Shown here piece after piece: positions 10,338-20,732 of a stretch of DNA of 64,000 nucleotides. The stretch is from contig NZ_JAURYQ010000037.1 of the NCBI RefSeq assembly GCF_030653815.1, positions 62,001 to 126,000 on the forward strand, read 5' to 3'. Origin of the DNA: Rhodoferax sp. (lineage in GTDB: Bacteria > Pseudomonadota > Gammaproteobacteria > Burkholderiales > Burkholderiaceae_C). Within the stretch, counting starts at the first letter, position 1; every line of letters starts with the position of its first letter. Position numbers and translations under genes: made by a program. Under the pieces are notes generated by a model. It was not told the origin of the DNA. It made no database searches and worked only from the letters and a program-made list of their open reading frames with translations.

Positions 10338-11813
10338 ATGGGTTTGCTGAGCCTGGCTATTTGGACACCGATTGCCTTCGGTGTGTTGTTGCTGGCACTT
10401 GGTCGTGATGACCAAGCGCGGGCAGTTCGTTGGATTGCGCTGATCGGAGCGGTCGTGAGTCTGCTGGTGACCTTGCCGCTTTACACACGTTTCGATTTGT
10501 CAACTGCTGCCATGCAGTTTGTTGAAAAAGCGCCCTGGATCGAGCGTTTCAACATCAACTACCACCTCGGTATTGATGGTATTTCCGTGTGGTTCATCCT
10601 GCTGACGGCCTTCATCAACGTGATTGTGGTGATCGCCGGCTGGGAAGTCATTACCAAGCGGGTCAACCAGTACATGGGCGCCTTCCTGATCCTGAGCGGA
10701 CTCATGATCGGTGTCTTTTGTGCCATCGATGGCATGCTGTTTTACGTCTTCTTCGAGGCCACGCTGATCCCGATGTACCTGATCATCGGTATCTGGGGCG
10801 GTCCCAACAAGATTTACGCGGCATTCAAGTTCTTTCTGTACACCTTGCTCGGCTCCTTGTTGATGCTGATCGCCCTGATTTACCTCTACAACACGGCAGG
10901 CGGCAGCTTCGACTTGCTGACCTGGCACAAACTGCCGCTGGGGCAGACAGCGCAGACCTTGTTGTTCTTTGCCTTCCTCGCCGCCTTTGCCGTCAAGGTG
11001 CCGATGTGGCCGGTGCACACCTGGTTGCCTGATGTGCACGTGGAGGCGCCCACCGGTGGCTCTGCCGTGCTGGCCGCCATCATGCTGAAGCTGGGTGCCT
11101 ATGGTTTCCTGCGGTTTTCCATGCCGATCGCACCCGATGCGGCTCATGAGTGGTCGGGCCTGATGATTGGCCTGTCGCTGGCGGCCGTCATTTATGTGGG
11201 GCTGGTGACCATGGTGCAACGTGACATGAAGAAGCTGGTGGCTTATTCGTCGGTGGCGCACATGGGTTTTGTCACCTTGGGCTTTTTCCTGTTCAATGAC
11301 CTCGGCGTGGCCGGCGGCATTGTGCAAATGATTTCCCACGGTTTTGTTTCGGCAGCCATGTTCCTGGCCATTGGCGTGTTGTACGACCGTGTCCATTCCC
11401 GCGAGATATCAGCCTACGGCGGTGTGGTCAACACCATGCCCAAATTCACGGCCTTTGCCCTGTTGTTTGTCATGGCCAACGCCGGCCTGCCGGGAACGGC
11501 GGGTTTTGTCGGTGAGTGGATGGTGATCCTGGGCTCGGTCAAGGTGAACTTCTGGATCGGCATGGCCGCCGCCAGTGCGCTGATCTTCGGTGCCGCCTAT
11601 TCACTCTGGATGTTCAAGCGGGTGTACCTGGGCCCGGTCGCCAATGACCATGTCAAGCACCTGAAGGACATCAACGCGCGTGAGTTCCTGTTCCTGTCAT
11701 TGCTGGCCATTTCCATCCTGTACATGGGGGTGTATCCCAAGCCGTTTACCGATGTGATGGACGTGTCCGTGGCCGAGCTGCTGAAGCATGTGGCCGTGAC
11801 GAAATTGAACTGA
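10338..11813 (+). CDS. nuoM: NADH-quinone oxidoreductase subunit M
   Basis: Antiporter-like proton-pumping subunit of 491 residues with about 14 hydrophobic segments. Motifs include NYHLGIDGISVWFILLTAF, FYVFFEATLIPMYLIIGIWG (conserved membrane Glu) and VKVPMWPVHTWLPDVHVEAP (conserved Lys). The AGAG-type sequence AYSSVAHMGFVTLG marks the second half-channel. An AGGAG ribosome-binding site lies about 10 bp before the ATG. Confidence 0.97.
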   Translation: MGLLSLAIWTPIAFGVLLLALGRDDQARAVRWIALIGAVVSLLVTLPLYTRFDLSTAAMQFVEKAPWIERFNINYHLGIDGISVWFILLTAFINVIVVIAGWEVITKRVNQYMGAFLILSGLMIGVFCAIDGMLFYVFFEATLIPMYLIIGIWGGPNKIYAAFKFFLYTLLGSLLMLIALIYLYNTAGGSFDLLTWHKLPLGQTAQTLLFFAFLAAFAVKVPMWPVHTWLPDVHVEAPTGGSAVLAAIMLKLGAYGFLRFSMPIAPDAAHEWSGLMIGLSLAAVIYVGLVTMVQRDMKKLVAYSSVAHMGFVTLGFFLFNDLGVAGGIVQMISHGFVSAAMFLAIGVLYDRVHSREISAYGGVVNTMPKFTAFALLFVMANAGLPGTAGFVGEWMVILGSVKVNFWIGMAAASALIFGAAYSLWMFKRVYLGPVANDHVKHLKDINAREFLFLSLLAISILYMGVYPKPFTDVMDVSVAELLKHVAVTKLN

Positions 11814-11850
11814 TCAGTCCGTACTGACAACTTTGAGATAAGAGATACCT

Positions 11851-13341
11851 ATGATTGACAAAATCAGTTTGATCGCGGTTTATCCAGAAATAATCCTGCT
11901 GGTCATGGCCTGCGTGATTCTGCTGTTCGACTTGAGCGTCAAGAGCCGCACACGCACCGCCACCTATGTGGCGACCATGCTGACGCTGGCCGTGGTCGCG
12001 GCGCTGCAGGCCAATTACGCTTTGTCCAACCAGACCATTTATGGTTTTGGCAACATGATCGTCAGTGACGTCATGGGCAACTGGCTCAAGTGCTTTGCCA
12101 CGCTTGCGGTCATGGTGACGCTGGTTTACGGCCGCCATTACGCGGCCGAGCGCGACATGCTGCGCGGCGGCGAACTCTTCAGTCTGGGCTTGTTTTCCCT
12201 GCTGGGCATGTTTGTCATGATCTCGGGCAACAACTTCCTGGTGCTCTACATGGGCATTGAACTGTTGACCCTGTCCAGCTATGCCCTGGTGGCGCTGCGC
12301 CGCGATCACCTGCAATCGGTCGAGGCGGGCATGAAATATTTTGTGCTCGGTGCGCTGGCATCCGGTTTCCTGCTGTACGGCATGTCCATGTTGTACGGCG
12401 CCACTGGCACGCTCAATTTGCAAGAGGCCATGGCCGCCATTCAATCGGGTCAGGTCAAGCAACAGGTGCTGGTCTTCGGGCTGGTCTTTGTGGTGGCCGG
12501 ACTGGCGTTCAAGTTGGGTGTGGTGCCGTTTCACATGTGGATCCCCGACGTTTACCAGGGCGCACCCACGGCCATTACCCTGATGATTGGTGGCGCCCCG
12601 AAGTTGGCCGCCTTTGCCGTGATGATTCGTTTGTTGGTGGAAGGTCTGATGCCTTTGTCGGTCGATTGGCAACAAATGCTCATGTTGCTGGCGATTGCCT
12701 CACTGGCTGTCGGTAATCTGGCCGCCATTGCGCAGACCAACATCAAGCGCATGCTGGCTTTTTCGACCATTTCCCACATGGGCTTCGTGCTCATCGGCAT
12801 GATGTCCGGCGCCGTCAGCGGGCAGCCGGAAGCCGCTGCCAACGCGTACGGCTCGTCCATGTTTTATGTGGTGTCTTATGTGCTGACCACCCTGGTCAGT
12901 TTCGGCATCATTTTGCTGTTGTCGCGCAACGGTTTCGAGAGCGAGGAAATCTCCGACTTTGCCGGCCTCAACCAGCGCAGCCCGTTCTATGCGGCGCTCA
13001 TGGCGGTGTGCCTGTTCTCCCTGGCGGGTATCCCGCCCATGATCGGGTTTTATGCCAAGCTGGCGGTGTTGCAGGCCCTGTTGGCATCGGGTGGCACGCT
13101 GCCACTGGTGCTGGCCGTTTTTGCCGTCATGATGTCGCTGATTGGCGCCTTCTATTACCTGCGCGTGGTCAAGGTTATGTACTTTGACGCCCCCACCGGC
13201 ACCGCCGGGGAAATTTCCTCGCCGTTTGAAGTGCGTGCCGTGCTGTCTCTCAACGGTGCCCTGCTGCTGGTGTTGGGCATTGTGCCGGGCGGCCTGATGG
13301 CGCTGTGTGCCAATGCCGTGGCGCAGATGCTGGTCAACTGA
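11851..13341 (+). CDS. nuoN: NADH-quinone oxidoreductase subunit N
   Basis: Third antiporter-like subunit of the membrane arm, 496 residues. Visible signatures are [20 protein letters not shown] (membrane Glu), [20 protein letters not shown] (Lys and Pro-rich turn) and [13 protein letters not shown]. It closes the nuo operon: 37 bp separate it from nuoM, and the Nudix gene starts 32 bp after its stop on the same strand, possibly in the same transcript. Confidence 0.97.
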   Translation: MIDKISLIAVYPEIILLVMACVILLFDLSVKSRTRTATYVATMLTLAVVAALQANYALSNQTIYGFGNMIVSDVMGNWLKCFATLAVMVTLVYGRHYAAERDMLRGGELFSLGLFSLLGMFVMISGNNFLVLYMGIELLTLSSYALVALRRDHLQSVEAGMKYFVLGALASGFLLYGMSMLYGATGTLNLQEAMAAIQSGQVKQQVLVFGLVFVVAGLAFKLGVVPFHMWIPDVYQGAPTAITLMIGGAPKLAAFAVMIRLLVEGLMPLSVDWQQMLMLLAIASLAVGNLAAIAQTNIKRMLAFSTISHMGFVLIGMMSGAVSGQPEAAANAYGSSMFYVVSYVLTTLVSFGIILLLSRNGFESEEISDFAGLNQRSPFYAALMAVCLFSLAGIPPMIGFYAKLAVLQALLASGGTLPLVLAVFAVMMSLIGAFYYLRVVKVMYFDAPTGTAGEISSPFEVRAVLSLNGALLLVLGIVPGGLMALCANAVAQMLVN

Positions 13342-13373
13342 TCGCCTCAGTTCTCCTGTCGCATCGTCAGGCC

Positions 13374-13970
13374 ATGGACCAAGCTGAGTTTGGCCATCTG
13401 GTCGAAAAAAAGTCAGCCAGTTCCGAGCTTTTCAAGGGCCGACTCCTTCACGCGTTCCGTGATGAAGTCATTTTGCCAAGCGGCAAGGTGGCCACGCGGG
13501 AGTATGTGGTGCACCCCGGCGCCGTCATGGTGGTTCCCCTGCTCGAAGACGCTCATGGCCACCTGCAGGTCGTGCTGGAGCGCCAGTTCCGCTACCCCGT
13601 GGGCCGGGTCATGATCGAGTTCCCTGCCGGCAAGCTCGACCCGGGTGAGGACTGTTTTGCCTGTGCGCAACGTGAGCTGCGCGAGGAAACCGGTTTCAGT
13701 GCCAGCCAGTGGGCTCATGCCGGGGTATTGCACCCGCTCATCTCCTATTCCACAGAATTCATTGACATCTGGTTTGCCCGTGGCCTGCGTGCCGGCCAGC
13801 GCAAACTCGACGATGGTGAGTTTCTGGATGTGTTCACGGCCACGCCGGCCGAGTTGCTCGATTGGTGCCGCGCGGGCGTGGTGACCGACGGCAAGACGCT
13901 GACCGCCGCACTGTGGCTGCAAAACGTGATCTCGGGCGCTTGGGCGCTTGACTGGCACGAAGGGGTCTGA
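13374..13970 (+). CDS. Nudix hydrolase, probable ADP-ribose pyrophosphatase
   Basis: Cleaves nucleoside diphosphate derivatives, probably ADP-ribose to AMP and ribose 5-phosphate. A complete Nudix box (GX5EX7REUXEEXGU) is visible: G in GKLDPGE, then RELREETGF. The ATG at 13374 gives 198 residues, typical of the NudF/ADPRase group. The frame is open upstream into nuoN (13305), but those residues are not Nudix-like. The downstream LISYSTEFIDIWFARGL also fits ADPRases. Substrate preference is inferred from the family only. Placement after nuoN is suggestive of NAD-turnover housekeeping but proves nothing. Confidence 0.88.
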   Translation: MDQAEFGHLVEKKSASSELFKGRLLHAFRDEVILPSGKVATREYVVHPGAVMVVPLLEDAHGHLQVVLERQFRYPVGRVMIEFPAGKLDPGEDCFACAQRELREETGFSASQWAHAGVLHPLISYSTEFIDIWFARGLRAGQRKLDDGEFLDVFTATPAELLDWCRAGVVTDGKTLTAALWLQNVISGAWALDWHEGV

Positions 13971-14102
13971 TCGGGATGTGGCCTGATGGCACAGGTCATG
14001 TGATTCTTGCATATGTAGATGAATCGGGCACCAAGCTGCCCCATGGCTTCGCTTTGTCTTCCTAGAATCAGTGGTGTCCAAAGCCATTAACCGGAGACCT
14101 GC

Positions 14103-17100
14103 ATGACCCATGCCGCCCTTGCCGACCTGCGCAGCTACACCCTGGAAATCGCCGCCGCCCCTGCGCTGGCGGACTTCGTGTCAGCCTACTTCGACAATAC
14201 CGATCCCGATGAATTGCAGCAACGTGGTTCAGCCACGCTGCTGGCTTTGGCTGCGGCGCACTGGCATTTGCTGGACGCTTCGCCCAATGTCGCTGGCGAG
14301 CGTATTCGCGTCTACAACCCCACGTTGGCCGAAGACGGTTTTGACAGTGAGCAGACGGTCATTCAGATTGTTCACGATGACATGCCCTTCCTGGTGGACT
14401 CGGTCACCATGGCGATCAATCGCAGTGGCCGCATGGTGCACTGGATTGTTCACCCGCTGCTGGCGCTTGAGCGCGATGCCGATGGCAAGGTCGCCAAAAC
14501 CCTCTTGGCCCGGCAGGACGCAGGCCACAAGCAAGCTATTTCCTCCCTGATTCTGGTCGAGTGCGACCGTATTTTGCTGGCGGCTGACCGTGACCAGCTC
14601 GCTGCCGAGTTGGCGCAAGTGTTGCGTGACGTCAGCGCCGCGGTCACCGATTGGGCGCCCATGCTGGCGCACTTGCAAGCGGTGCGGGAGGCCTCCGCCA
14701 GTTCGCCCTTGTCGGCCAAGGGGCAACAGGAGGGGCTGGAATTTCTGCGCTGGCTTGAGTCGCAGCATTTCACCTTTTTGGGTGCACGCGACTACCAGTT
14801 GCTGCGTGAGGAGGATGGGGTCAAGCTGGTCGCCGTGCCTGAGTCCGGTTTGGGCATTTTGCGTGGCGAGCCCAAAACACCCGTCAGCCGGCTGCCTTTG
14901 GATGCGCTCGAGTTTCTCGACTCCGACCAGTTGGTGCTGGTGACCAAGGCCATGACGCGCGCCACCGTGCACCGCCCAGCCTGGCTGGATTGCCTGACGG
15001 TCAAGCGTTTCGATGATGCCGGCAAGGTGATGGGTGAAGCACGTTTTCTTGGGCTTTACACGTCCAAGGCCTACGCGGCTGCGGTGGCTGACATTCCGCA
15101 AATCCGGCGTCGCGCTTCCGATGTGATGGCGGCTGTGGGCGTGTTGCCAGAAAGCCATGCGGCCAAGTCGCTGCAGACCATTCTGAACACCTACCCGCGC
15201 GACGAGTTGTTCCAGGTCGACACCGCCACGCTGACCGAGCATGCGCTGGGCATCTTGCGCCTGCAGGAGCGCCAGCGGGTACGGGTATTCCTGCGCCGTG
15301 ATCCCTTTGGCCGTTTCACGTCGGTGCAGGTCTTTGTGCCGCGAGACCGTTACAACACCGAGCTGCGCTCCAAAATCGGCCATGAACTCAGCCGGGCGCT
15401 GGATGGCCAGTCGATCGAGTTCACTCCAACGCTCACCGACAGCCCGCTGGCCCGCATTCACTACACCGTGCGTGCCCGCCAACAGGCACCGCGCAACGTT
15501 GACGTGTCGGCGCTTGAGCTTCGCATTGCCCAACTGTCGCAGCGCTGGGAAGATGATTGCAAGCAAGCCTTGCTGCACATTCATGGCGAGAGCCAGGGCC
15601 TGGCTTTGGCGGCGCGCTTTGCCGACAATTTTCCGGCGGCCTACCAGGAAGACTTTTCTGGCCGCATGGCGGCCGATGATGTGCAGGTGCTGGCCACCCT
15701 GTCGGCCGAGCGGCCCATGGCGGTGCGGCTGTACCGCCCGCTCGACAGCGCGCCCGGCATGGTGCGTTTCAAGATTTTCAGCCGCACCAAGGTCGCGCTG
15801 TCCGACTCGCTGCCGGTGCTGGAACGCATGGGTGCCCGCGTGCTCGACGAGCATCCCTACCAGCTGCGCCCGGCGGCGTCGGGTGCCGCTGCCACTGAGG
15901 ACTGGATCCACGACCTGGGCCTGCAACTGCCGCCCGAAATCGACTTTGCCTTGGTGCGCGAGCGTTTTGAGAGCTTGTTTGTGCAGGTCTGGTGCAAGAC
16001 GCTTGAAAGCGACGACCTCAACAAACTGGTGCTGGTGACCACGCTTGATGCCCGCGCGATCGACGTCCTGCGCGCTTACACGCGCTACTTTACCCAGCTC
16101 AATTTTCCTTACAGCCAGAGCTACCTGGAGGCGGCCCTGTACAAGAACGCCGCGTCGGCACAAGCCCTTGTCGAGTTGTTTGTGGCCCGCTTCGATCCAG
16201 CCAGGGGGCAGGATCGCGATGCGCTGCAGGCCACCGTGGGCGCCACCCTTGACGCGCAATTGAGCGCTGTGGCCAGCCTCGATGAGGACCGTATCCTGCG
16301 CCAGTACCACCGCAGCATCCTCGCCACTGTGCGCACCAACGTGTGGCAAACCACGCCCGCCGGTGACTACAAGCCCTGCATGAGCTTCAAGTTCAGGTCG
16401 CATGACGTGCCCGGCATGCCCGCACCCATGCCATTGTTTGAAATCTGGGTGTATTCGCCGCGCGTCGAAGCCATTCACCTGCGCATGAACAAGGTGGCGC
16501 GTGGTGGCCTGCGCTGGTCGGACCGGCGCGAAGACTTCCGTACCGAAATTCTGGGCCTGGTCAAGGCGCAGCAGGTCAAAAACACCGTGATCGTGCCGGT
16601 CGGCTCCAAAGGTGGCTTCGTCCTGAAAAATCCGCCCGCTGCCGCTGACCGCGAAGCCTATCTGGCCGAGGGCATTGCCTGCTACAAGCTGATGCTCTCA
16701 GGCATGCTGGATGTGACCGACAACCTGGTCAAGGGCGAGGTGGTGGCGCCCCACAAGGTGGTGCGTCACGACGTGGACGACCCCTACCTGGTGGTGGCCG
16801 CAGACAAGGGCACCGCCAGTTTTTCCGACACGGCCAACAGCGTCTCGGCCGACTACGGCTTCTGGTTGGGTGACGCCTTCGCCTCGGGCGGCTCGGTGGG
16901 CTATGACCATAAAGAGATGGGCATCACCGCACGCGGTGCCTGGGAGTCGGCCAAGCGCCATTTCAGGGCCTTGTCGCACGACATCCAGACCACGCCATTC
17001 ACGGTGGTCGGCATTGGCGACATGTCGGGTGATGTGTTTGGCAACGGCATGCTGCTGTCCACCCAAATCAAGCTGGTGGCCGCGTTTGACCACCGGCACA

Positions 17101-18866
17101 TCTTCATCGACCCCGCGCCGGATGTGGCGCGCAGTTTTGCCGAGCGCCAGCGCCTGTTCCATTTGCCGCGCTCCAGTTGGGACGACTACGACCGCAGCGT
17201 CATGTCCGAAGGCGGCGGCATTTACCCGCGTGCGGCCAAGTCGATCCACTTGTCTGCGGCAGCGCGTGAGGTGCTGGGCATCGAGGCGCAGGAGCTGTCG
17301 CCCAGCGATCTGATCCATGCCCTGCTGCAAGCCCCGGTCGACATGCTCTACAACGGCGGCATCGGCACTTACGTCAAGTCCTCGCAAGAGAGCCATGCGC
17401 AGGTCGGTGACAAGGCCAGTGACGCGTTCCGGGTCAATGGCGGGCAACTGCGCTGCAAGGTGCTGGTGGAAGGCGGCAACCTGGGCTGTACCCAATTGGG
17501 GCGCATCGAGTTTGCCCAGGCTGGTGGCCTGATCTACACCGACGCCATCGACAACTCGGCCGGCGTCGATTGCTCCGACCACGAGGTCAACATCAAGATT
17601 TTGCTGGACCGCGTGGTGGAGGCGGGCGACCTCACGCTCAAGCAGCGCAATGACCTGCTGGCCTCGATGACCGAGGAGGTCGGGCACCTGGTGCTGGCGG
17701 ACAACTATTACCAGTCCCAGGCGCTGGATGTGGCCTGCCACCGGCCCTTGTATGTGCTGGGCGGCCAGCAGCGCCTGATCCAGTGGCTTGAGGGGGCAGG
17801 GCGCCTGAACCGGGCCATCGAGTTTTTGCCGAGCGACGAAGAATTTGTGCGCCGTCGCTCACTCAAGCAGGGCTTGACGGCACCCGAAGGCGCGGTGGTG
17901 CTGGCTTATGCCAAGATGTCGGTGTTTGACGACCTGCTGGCCAGCAACTTGCCCGATGATCCGTATTTCAGCCGTGTCCTCAAGGCTTATTTCCCCAAGG
18001 CATTGAGCGAAAAGTTTGCCGACGCCATCGACCAGCACCCGCTCAAGCGCGAGATCATTGCGACCTATGTGGCCAACACCGTGGTCAATCGCAGCGGTGC
18101 CACCTTTGTGAACTTTTTGGCGGCCGAAGCGGCTGCCAACACGGCGGATGTGGTGCGGGCCTACACGCTGGCGCGGGAAATTTTTGACCTGGAACCCTTG
18201 TGGGACCAGATCGACGCGCTCGACGGTGTGGTGGCCAGCACCCTGCAGCTGGACCTGTTGGGCAAGCTCATCGCCATTGCACAGCGTGCCTCGCGCTGGA
18301 TGCTGCGCGCGCGCTCCAAAGCCGCCGACCTGCCCACCCTGATCGCACGTTACCAACCCGGTGCCCGTGAGCTGCGTGCCAATCTGGAAAACTGGTTGCC
18401 CGCCAGTGCCTTGGCCAGCTGGGAGCAGGCCACGCAGCAACTGGAGCAGGCGGGGGTGGCACCGGAGTTGGCGCGTAAGCTCAGCGCGCTGGAATTCATC
18501 TTCCCGGCGCTCGACCTGGTCGACCTGACCGAGCAGGCCAACACCACGCTGGCGCAGGCCGCGCAGACCTATTTTGGGGTTGAAAGCGTGCTTGGTTTGA
18601 GCGCCTGGCGTGCCCAGATCAACCGCCTGCCCACCGACAGTCTGTGGCAAACACAAGCCCGGGGCAGCGCGCGCGAAGACGTGTATGCCATTGCCAACCA
18701 GATCAGCCTGAGCGTGCTGCAGCACTTTGACGGCGTGCCAACCTGGTCAGAGGCCCATGCCGCCAGCATCGAGCGCCTGTGCAAATTGCTGCGAACCATC
18801 AGCACGCAGGGGGCTGACCTTGCACCGGTGTCGGTGGCACTGCGCGAGTTGCGTCACTTGGCCTGA
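14103..18866 (+). CDS. gdhB: NAD-specific glutamate dehydrogenase, large (180-kDa) class
   Basis: Oxidatively deaminates glutamate to 2-oxoglutarate, ammonium and NADH. The 1587-residue length and architecture match the large bacterial NAD-GDH family: a long N-terminal ACT-like regulatory region, a central catalytic domain and a long C-terminal helical domain. The catalytic part starts with RGGLRWSDRREDFRTEI near residue 799. VPVGSKGGFVLKNPP supplies the substrate-site lysines, and VGIGDMSGDVFGNGML (about residue 970) is the nucleotide-binding turn. A GGAG ribosome-binding site sits 6 bp before the ATG. The symbol follows Pseudomonas usage. It is monocistronic, with convergent genes downstream. 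Confidence 0.95.
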   Translation: MTHAALADLRSYTLEIAAAPALADFVSAYFDNTDPDELQQRGSATLLALAAAHWHLLDASPNVAGERIRVYNPTLAEDGFDSEQTVIQIVHDDMPFLVDSVTMAINRSGRMVHWIVHPLLALERDADGKVAKTLLARQDAGHKQAISSLILVECDRILLAADRDQLAAELAQVLRDVSAAVTDWAPMLAHLQAVREASASSPLSAKGQQEGLEFLRWLESQHFTFLGARDYQLLREEDGVKLVAVPESGLGILRGEPKTPVSRLPLDALEFLDSDQLVLVTKAMTRATVHRPAWLDCLTVKRFDDAGKVMGEARFLGLYTSKAYAAAVADIPQIRRRASDVMAAVGVLPESHAAKSLQTILNTYPRDELFQVDTATLTEHALGILRLQERQRVRVFLRRDPFGRFTSVQVFVPRDRYNTELRSKIGHELSRALDGQSIEFTPTLTDSPLARIHYTVRARQQAPRNVDVSALELRIAQLSQRWEDDCKQALLHIHGESQGLALAARFADNFPAAYQEDFSGRMAADDVQVLATLSAERPMAVRLYRPLDSAPGMVRFKIFSRTKVALSDSLPVLERMGARVLDEHPYQLRPAASGAAATEDWIHDLGLQLPPEIDFALVRERFESLFVQVWCKTLESDDLNKLVLVTTLDARAIDVLRAYTRYFTQLNFPYSQSYLEAALYKNAASAQALVELFVARFDPARGQDRDALQATVGATLDAQLSAVASLDEDRILRQYHRSILATVRTNVWQTTPAGDYKPCMSFKFRSHDVPGMPAPMPLFEIWVYSPRVEAIHLRMNKVARGGLRWSDRREDFRTEILGLVKAQQVKNTVIVPVGSKGGFVLKNPPAAADREAYLAEGIACYKLMLSGMLDVTDNLVKGEVVAPHKVVRHDVDDPYLVVAADKGTASFSDTANSVSADYGFWLGDAFASGGSVGYDHKEMGITARGAWESAKRHFRALSHDIQTTPFTVVGIGDMSGDVFGNGMLLSTQIKLVAAFDHRHIFIDPAPDVARSFAERQRLFHLPRSSWDDYDRSVMSEGGGIYPRAAKSIHLSAAAREVLGIEAQELSPSDLIHALLQAPVDMLYNGGIGTYVKSSQESHAQVGDKASDAFRVNGGQLRCKVLVEGGNLGCTQLGRIEFAQAGGLIYTDAIDNSAGVDCSDHEVNIKILLDRVVEAGDLTLKQRNDLLASMTEEVGHLVLADNYYQSQALDVACHRPLYVLGGQQRLIQWLEGAGRLNRAIEFLPSDEEFVRRRSLKQGLTAPEGAVVLAYAKMSVFDDLLASNLPDDPYFSRVLKAYFPKALSEKFADAIDQHPLKREIIATYVANTVVNRSGATFVNFLAAEAAANTADVVRAYTLAREIFDLEPLWDQIDALDGVVASTLQLDLLGKLIAIAQRASRWMLRARSKAADLPTLIARYQPGARELRANLENWLPASALASWEQATQQLEQAGVAPELARKLSALEFIFPALDLVDLTEQANTTLAQAAQTYFGVESVLGLSAWRAQINRLPTDSLWQTQARGSAREDVYAIANQISLSVLQHFDGVPTWSEAHAASIERLCKLLRTISTQGADLAPVSVALRELRHLA

Positions 18867-18884
18867 ACGCCTTCTAATTAGTTG

Positions 18885-18920
18885 GGGTCAGAGCACGTCG
18901 CTTTGCGAGTGGTCTGACCC
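18885..18920. repeat. REP-like hairpin between convergent genes
   Basis: A near-perfect 36-base inverted repeat. GGGTCAGA pairs with TCTGACCC, and the interior CAC-TCGC pairs with GCGA-GTG across a TTT loop with one bulged G. It lies 18 bp after the gdhB stop and 7 bp before the end of the convergent ABC exporter gene. It may act as a bidirectional terminator or be a copy of a dispersed REP/RAYT-type palindrome. No other copy is seen in this window. Confidence 0.7.
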
Positions 18921-18927
18921 GCAAGGA

Positions 18928-20706
18928 TTAGTCATTGTTGAACTGCAGCGCTGCCAGGTCGGCGTAGAGCCCACCGGCGGCCAGCAGCTCGGCATGGGTG
19001 CCCTGTTCCACCACCCGTCCCTGGTCCAGCACCACGATGCGGTCGGCCTTGATGACGGTGGCCAGGCGGTGCGCAATGACCAGGGTGGTGCGCCCGCGCA
19101 TGGCTGACTCCAGTGCGGCCTGCACCATGCGTTCGCTTTCGGCATCCAGCGCGCTGGTGGCTTCGTCGAGCAGCAACAGCGGCGGGTTTTTCAGCATGGC
19201 GCGCGCAATGGCAATACGCTGGCGCTGGCCGCCACTCAGGCGCACGCCGCGCTCGCCCAGAAAAGTGTCATAGCCCTGGGGCAGGGCGCTGATGAACTCG
19301 TCGGCAAAAGCCGCTTGGGCCGCCGCCTTGACCTCGGCGTCGCTGGCCTCGGGCTTGCCGTAACGAATGTTTTCCAGCGCGCTGCTGGAGAAAATCACCG
19401 CGTCCTGCGGCACGATGCCAATGCCATGGCGCAACTCCGTCAGGGCCATGTCACGCGTCGGCACGCCGTCCTTGAGCACGCGTCCGGTGACCGGGTCGTA
19501 AAAGCGCAGCAGCAACTGAAACACGGTGCTCTTGCCCGCACCACTGGGCCCGACCAGCGCCACGGTCTGGCCCGGGGCAATGTCCAGAGAAAAATCAGTC
19601 AGTGCTGCCTGCATTGGGCGCGACGGGTAGTGAAACGTGATGTGCTCAAACCTGACTTCACTGCCCGCCAGCGGCACCGGAGCCGCCGTGGGATGCGGCG
19701 GTGACGTAATGGAAGACTGGCTGCCCAGCAACTCCATCAGCCGCTCGGTGGCACCGGCCGCGCGCAACAGGTCGCCATAGACCTCTCCCAAAATGGCAAA
19801 GGCGCTGGCCAGAATGATCACGTACAGCACGGTTTGCCCCAAGTGCCCGGCACTGATGCGCCCGGCCATCACCGCCTGCGTGCCCTGGTACAGACCCCAC
19901 AGCAGCGCCGCCGACGTGGCGATGATGATGAACGCCACCAGAAAGGAGCGCGCCCTTGAGCGGCGCACCGCCACCTTGAACGCGTTGTCGGTCGCGTGGT
20001 TGAAGCGCGCTGCCTCGCGCGCCTCTGCCGTGTAACTTTGCACCACCGGAATGGCGTTGAGCACCTCGGCGGCAATGGCGCTGGCGTCGGCGGCCCGGTC
20101 CTGGCTGGCGCGTGACAGCTTGCGCACCCGCCGGCCAAACCAGGCTGCGGGCAACACAATCAGCACCAGCACACCCAGCACCTGCACCATCACCATCGGG
20201 TTGGTCCAGACCAAAATGCCCAGCGCACCCATACCCATCACCAGATTGCGCAGCCCCATGCTCAGGGACGAACCCACCACGGTCTGCACCAGCGTGGTGT
20301 CGGCCGACAAGCGAGACAGCACCTCGCCAGTCTGCGTGGTCTCGAAAAACGCCGGGCTTTGCTGCAGCACATGGCCATACACGGCATTGCGCACATCGGC
20401 GGTGATGCGTTCGCCCAGCCAGCTCACCATGTAAAAGCGCGCCGCAGAAAACAACCCCAGCGCCACCGCCACGGCAAACAGCGCCACAAAATGCTCGCGC
20501 AAGGCCATCACCTGCGCACCCCGGTCGGTCTGCACCAGGCCGCCGTCAATCAGGCTGCGCAAGGCCAGCGGAAAAGCCAGCGTGGCCATGGCGGCCAGCA
20601 CCAAGAACAACAGCGCCAGGCCGATGCGGCCACGGTACGGCTTCAGGAAAGGCAACAGACCGGAGAGCGATTTGGGGTTGCCGGGTTTGGGGGAGGGGGT
20701 GGTCAT
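18928..20706 (-). CDS. MsbA-type ABC exporter (fused TMD-NBD)
   Basis: Half-transporter of 592 residues: an N-terminal domain of six membrane helices (about residues 30-320), then one ATP-binding domain. It would work as a homodimer in the inner membrane. The ATPase has Walker A GPSGAGKST (about residue 380), signature LSGGQRQRIAIARA (about 487), Walker B LLLLDEATSALD (about 507) and switch His in VIAHRLATV. I chose the ATG at 20706 because the longer frame would run into the end of gnd. The substrate cannot be told from sequence; lipid A/lipid flippases and multidrug exporters share this layout. Confidence 0.92.
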   Translation of the reverse strand: MTTPSPKPGNPKSLSGLLPFLKPYRGRIGLALLFLVLAAMATLAFPLALRSLIDGGLVQTDRGAQVMALREHFVALFAVAVALGLFSAARFYMVSWLGERITADVRNAVYGHVLQQSPAFFETTQTGEVLSRLSADTTLVQTVVGSSLSMGLRNLVMGMGALGILVWTNPMVMVQVLGVLVLIVLPAAWFGRRVRKLSRASQDRAADASAIAAEVLNAIPVVQSYTAEAREAARFNHATDNAFKVAVRRSRARSFLVAFIIIATSAALLWGLYQGTQAVMAGRISAGHLGQTVLYVIILASAFAILGEVYGDLLRAAGATERLMELLGSQSSITSPPHPTAAPVPLAGSEVRFEHITFHYPSRPMQAALTDFSLDIAPGQTVALVGPSGAGKSTVFQLLLRFYDPVTGRVLKDGVPTRDMALTELRHGIGIVPQDAVIFSSSALENIRYGKPEASDAEVKAAAQAAFADEFISALPQGYDTFLGERGVRLSGGQRQRIAIARAMLKNPPLLLLDEATSALDAESERMVQAALESAMRGRTTLVIAHRLATVIKADRIVVLDQGRVVEQGTHAELLAAGGLYADLAALQFNND

Positions 20707-20732
20707 GAAGTACAGCGCTGCTTTTGGTTCGC

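Noticed and set aside
13305-13373. Longer N-terminus for the Nudix hydrolase
   Set aside because: The extra 23 residues overlap nuoN and do not fit the family. The ATG at 13374 gives the normal length.
14229-16478. 749-codon open frame on the minus strand inside gdhB
   Set aside because: Another antisense shadow created by high third-position GC. It has no recognisable domain or ribosome-binding site.
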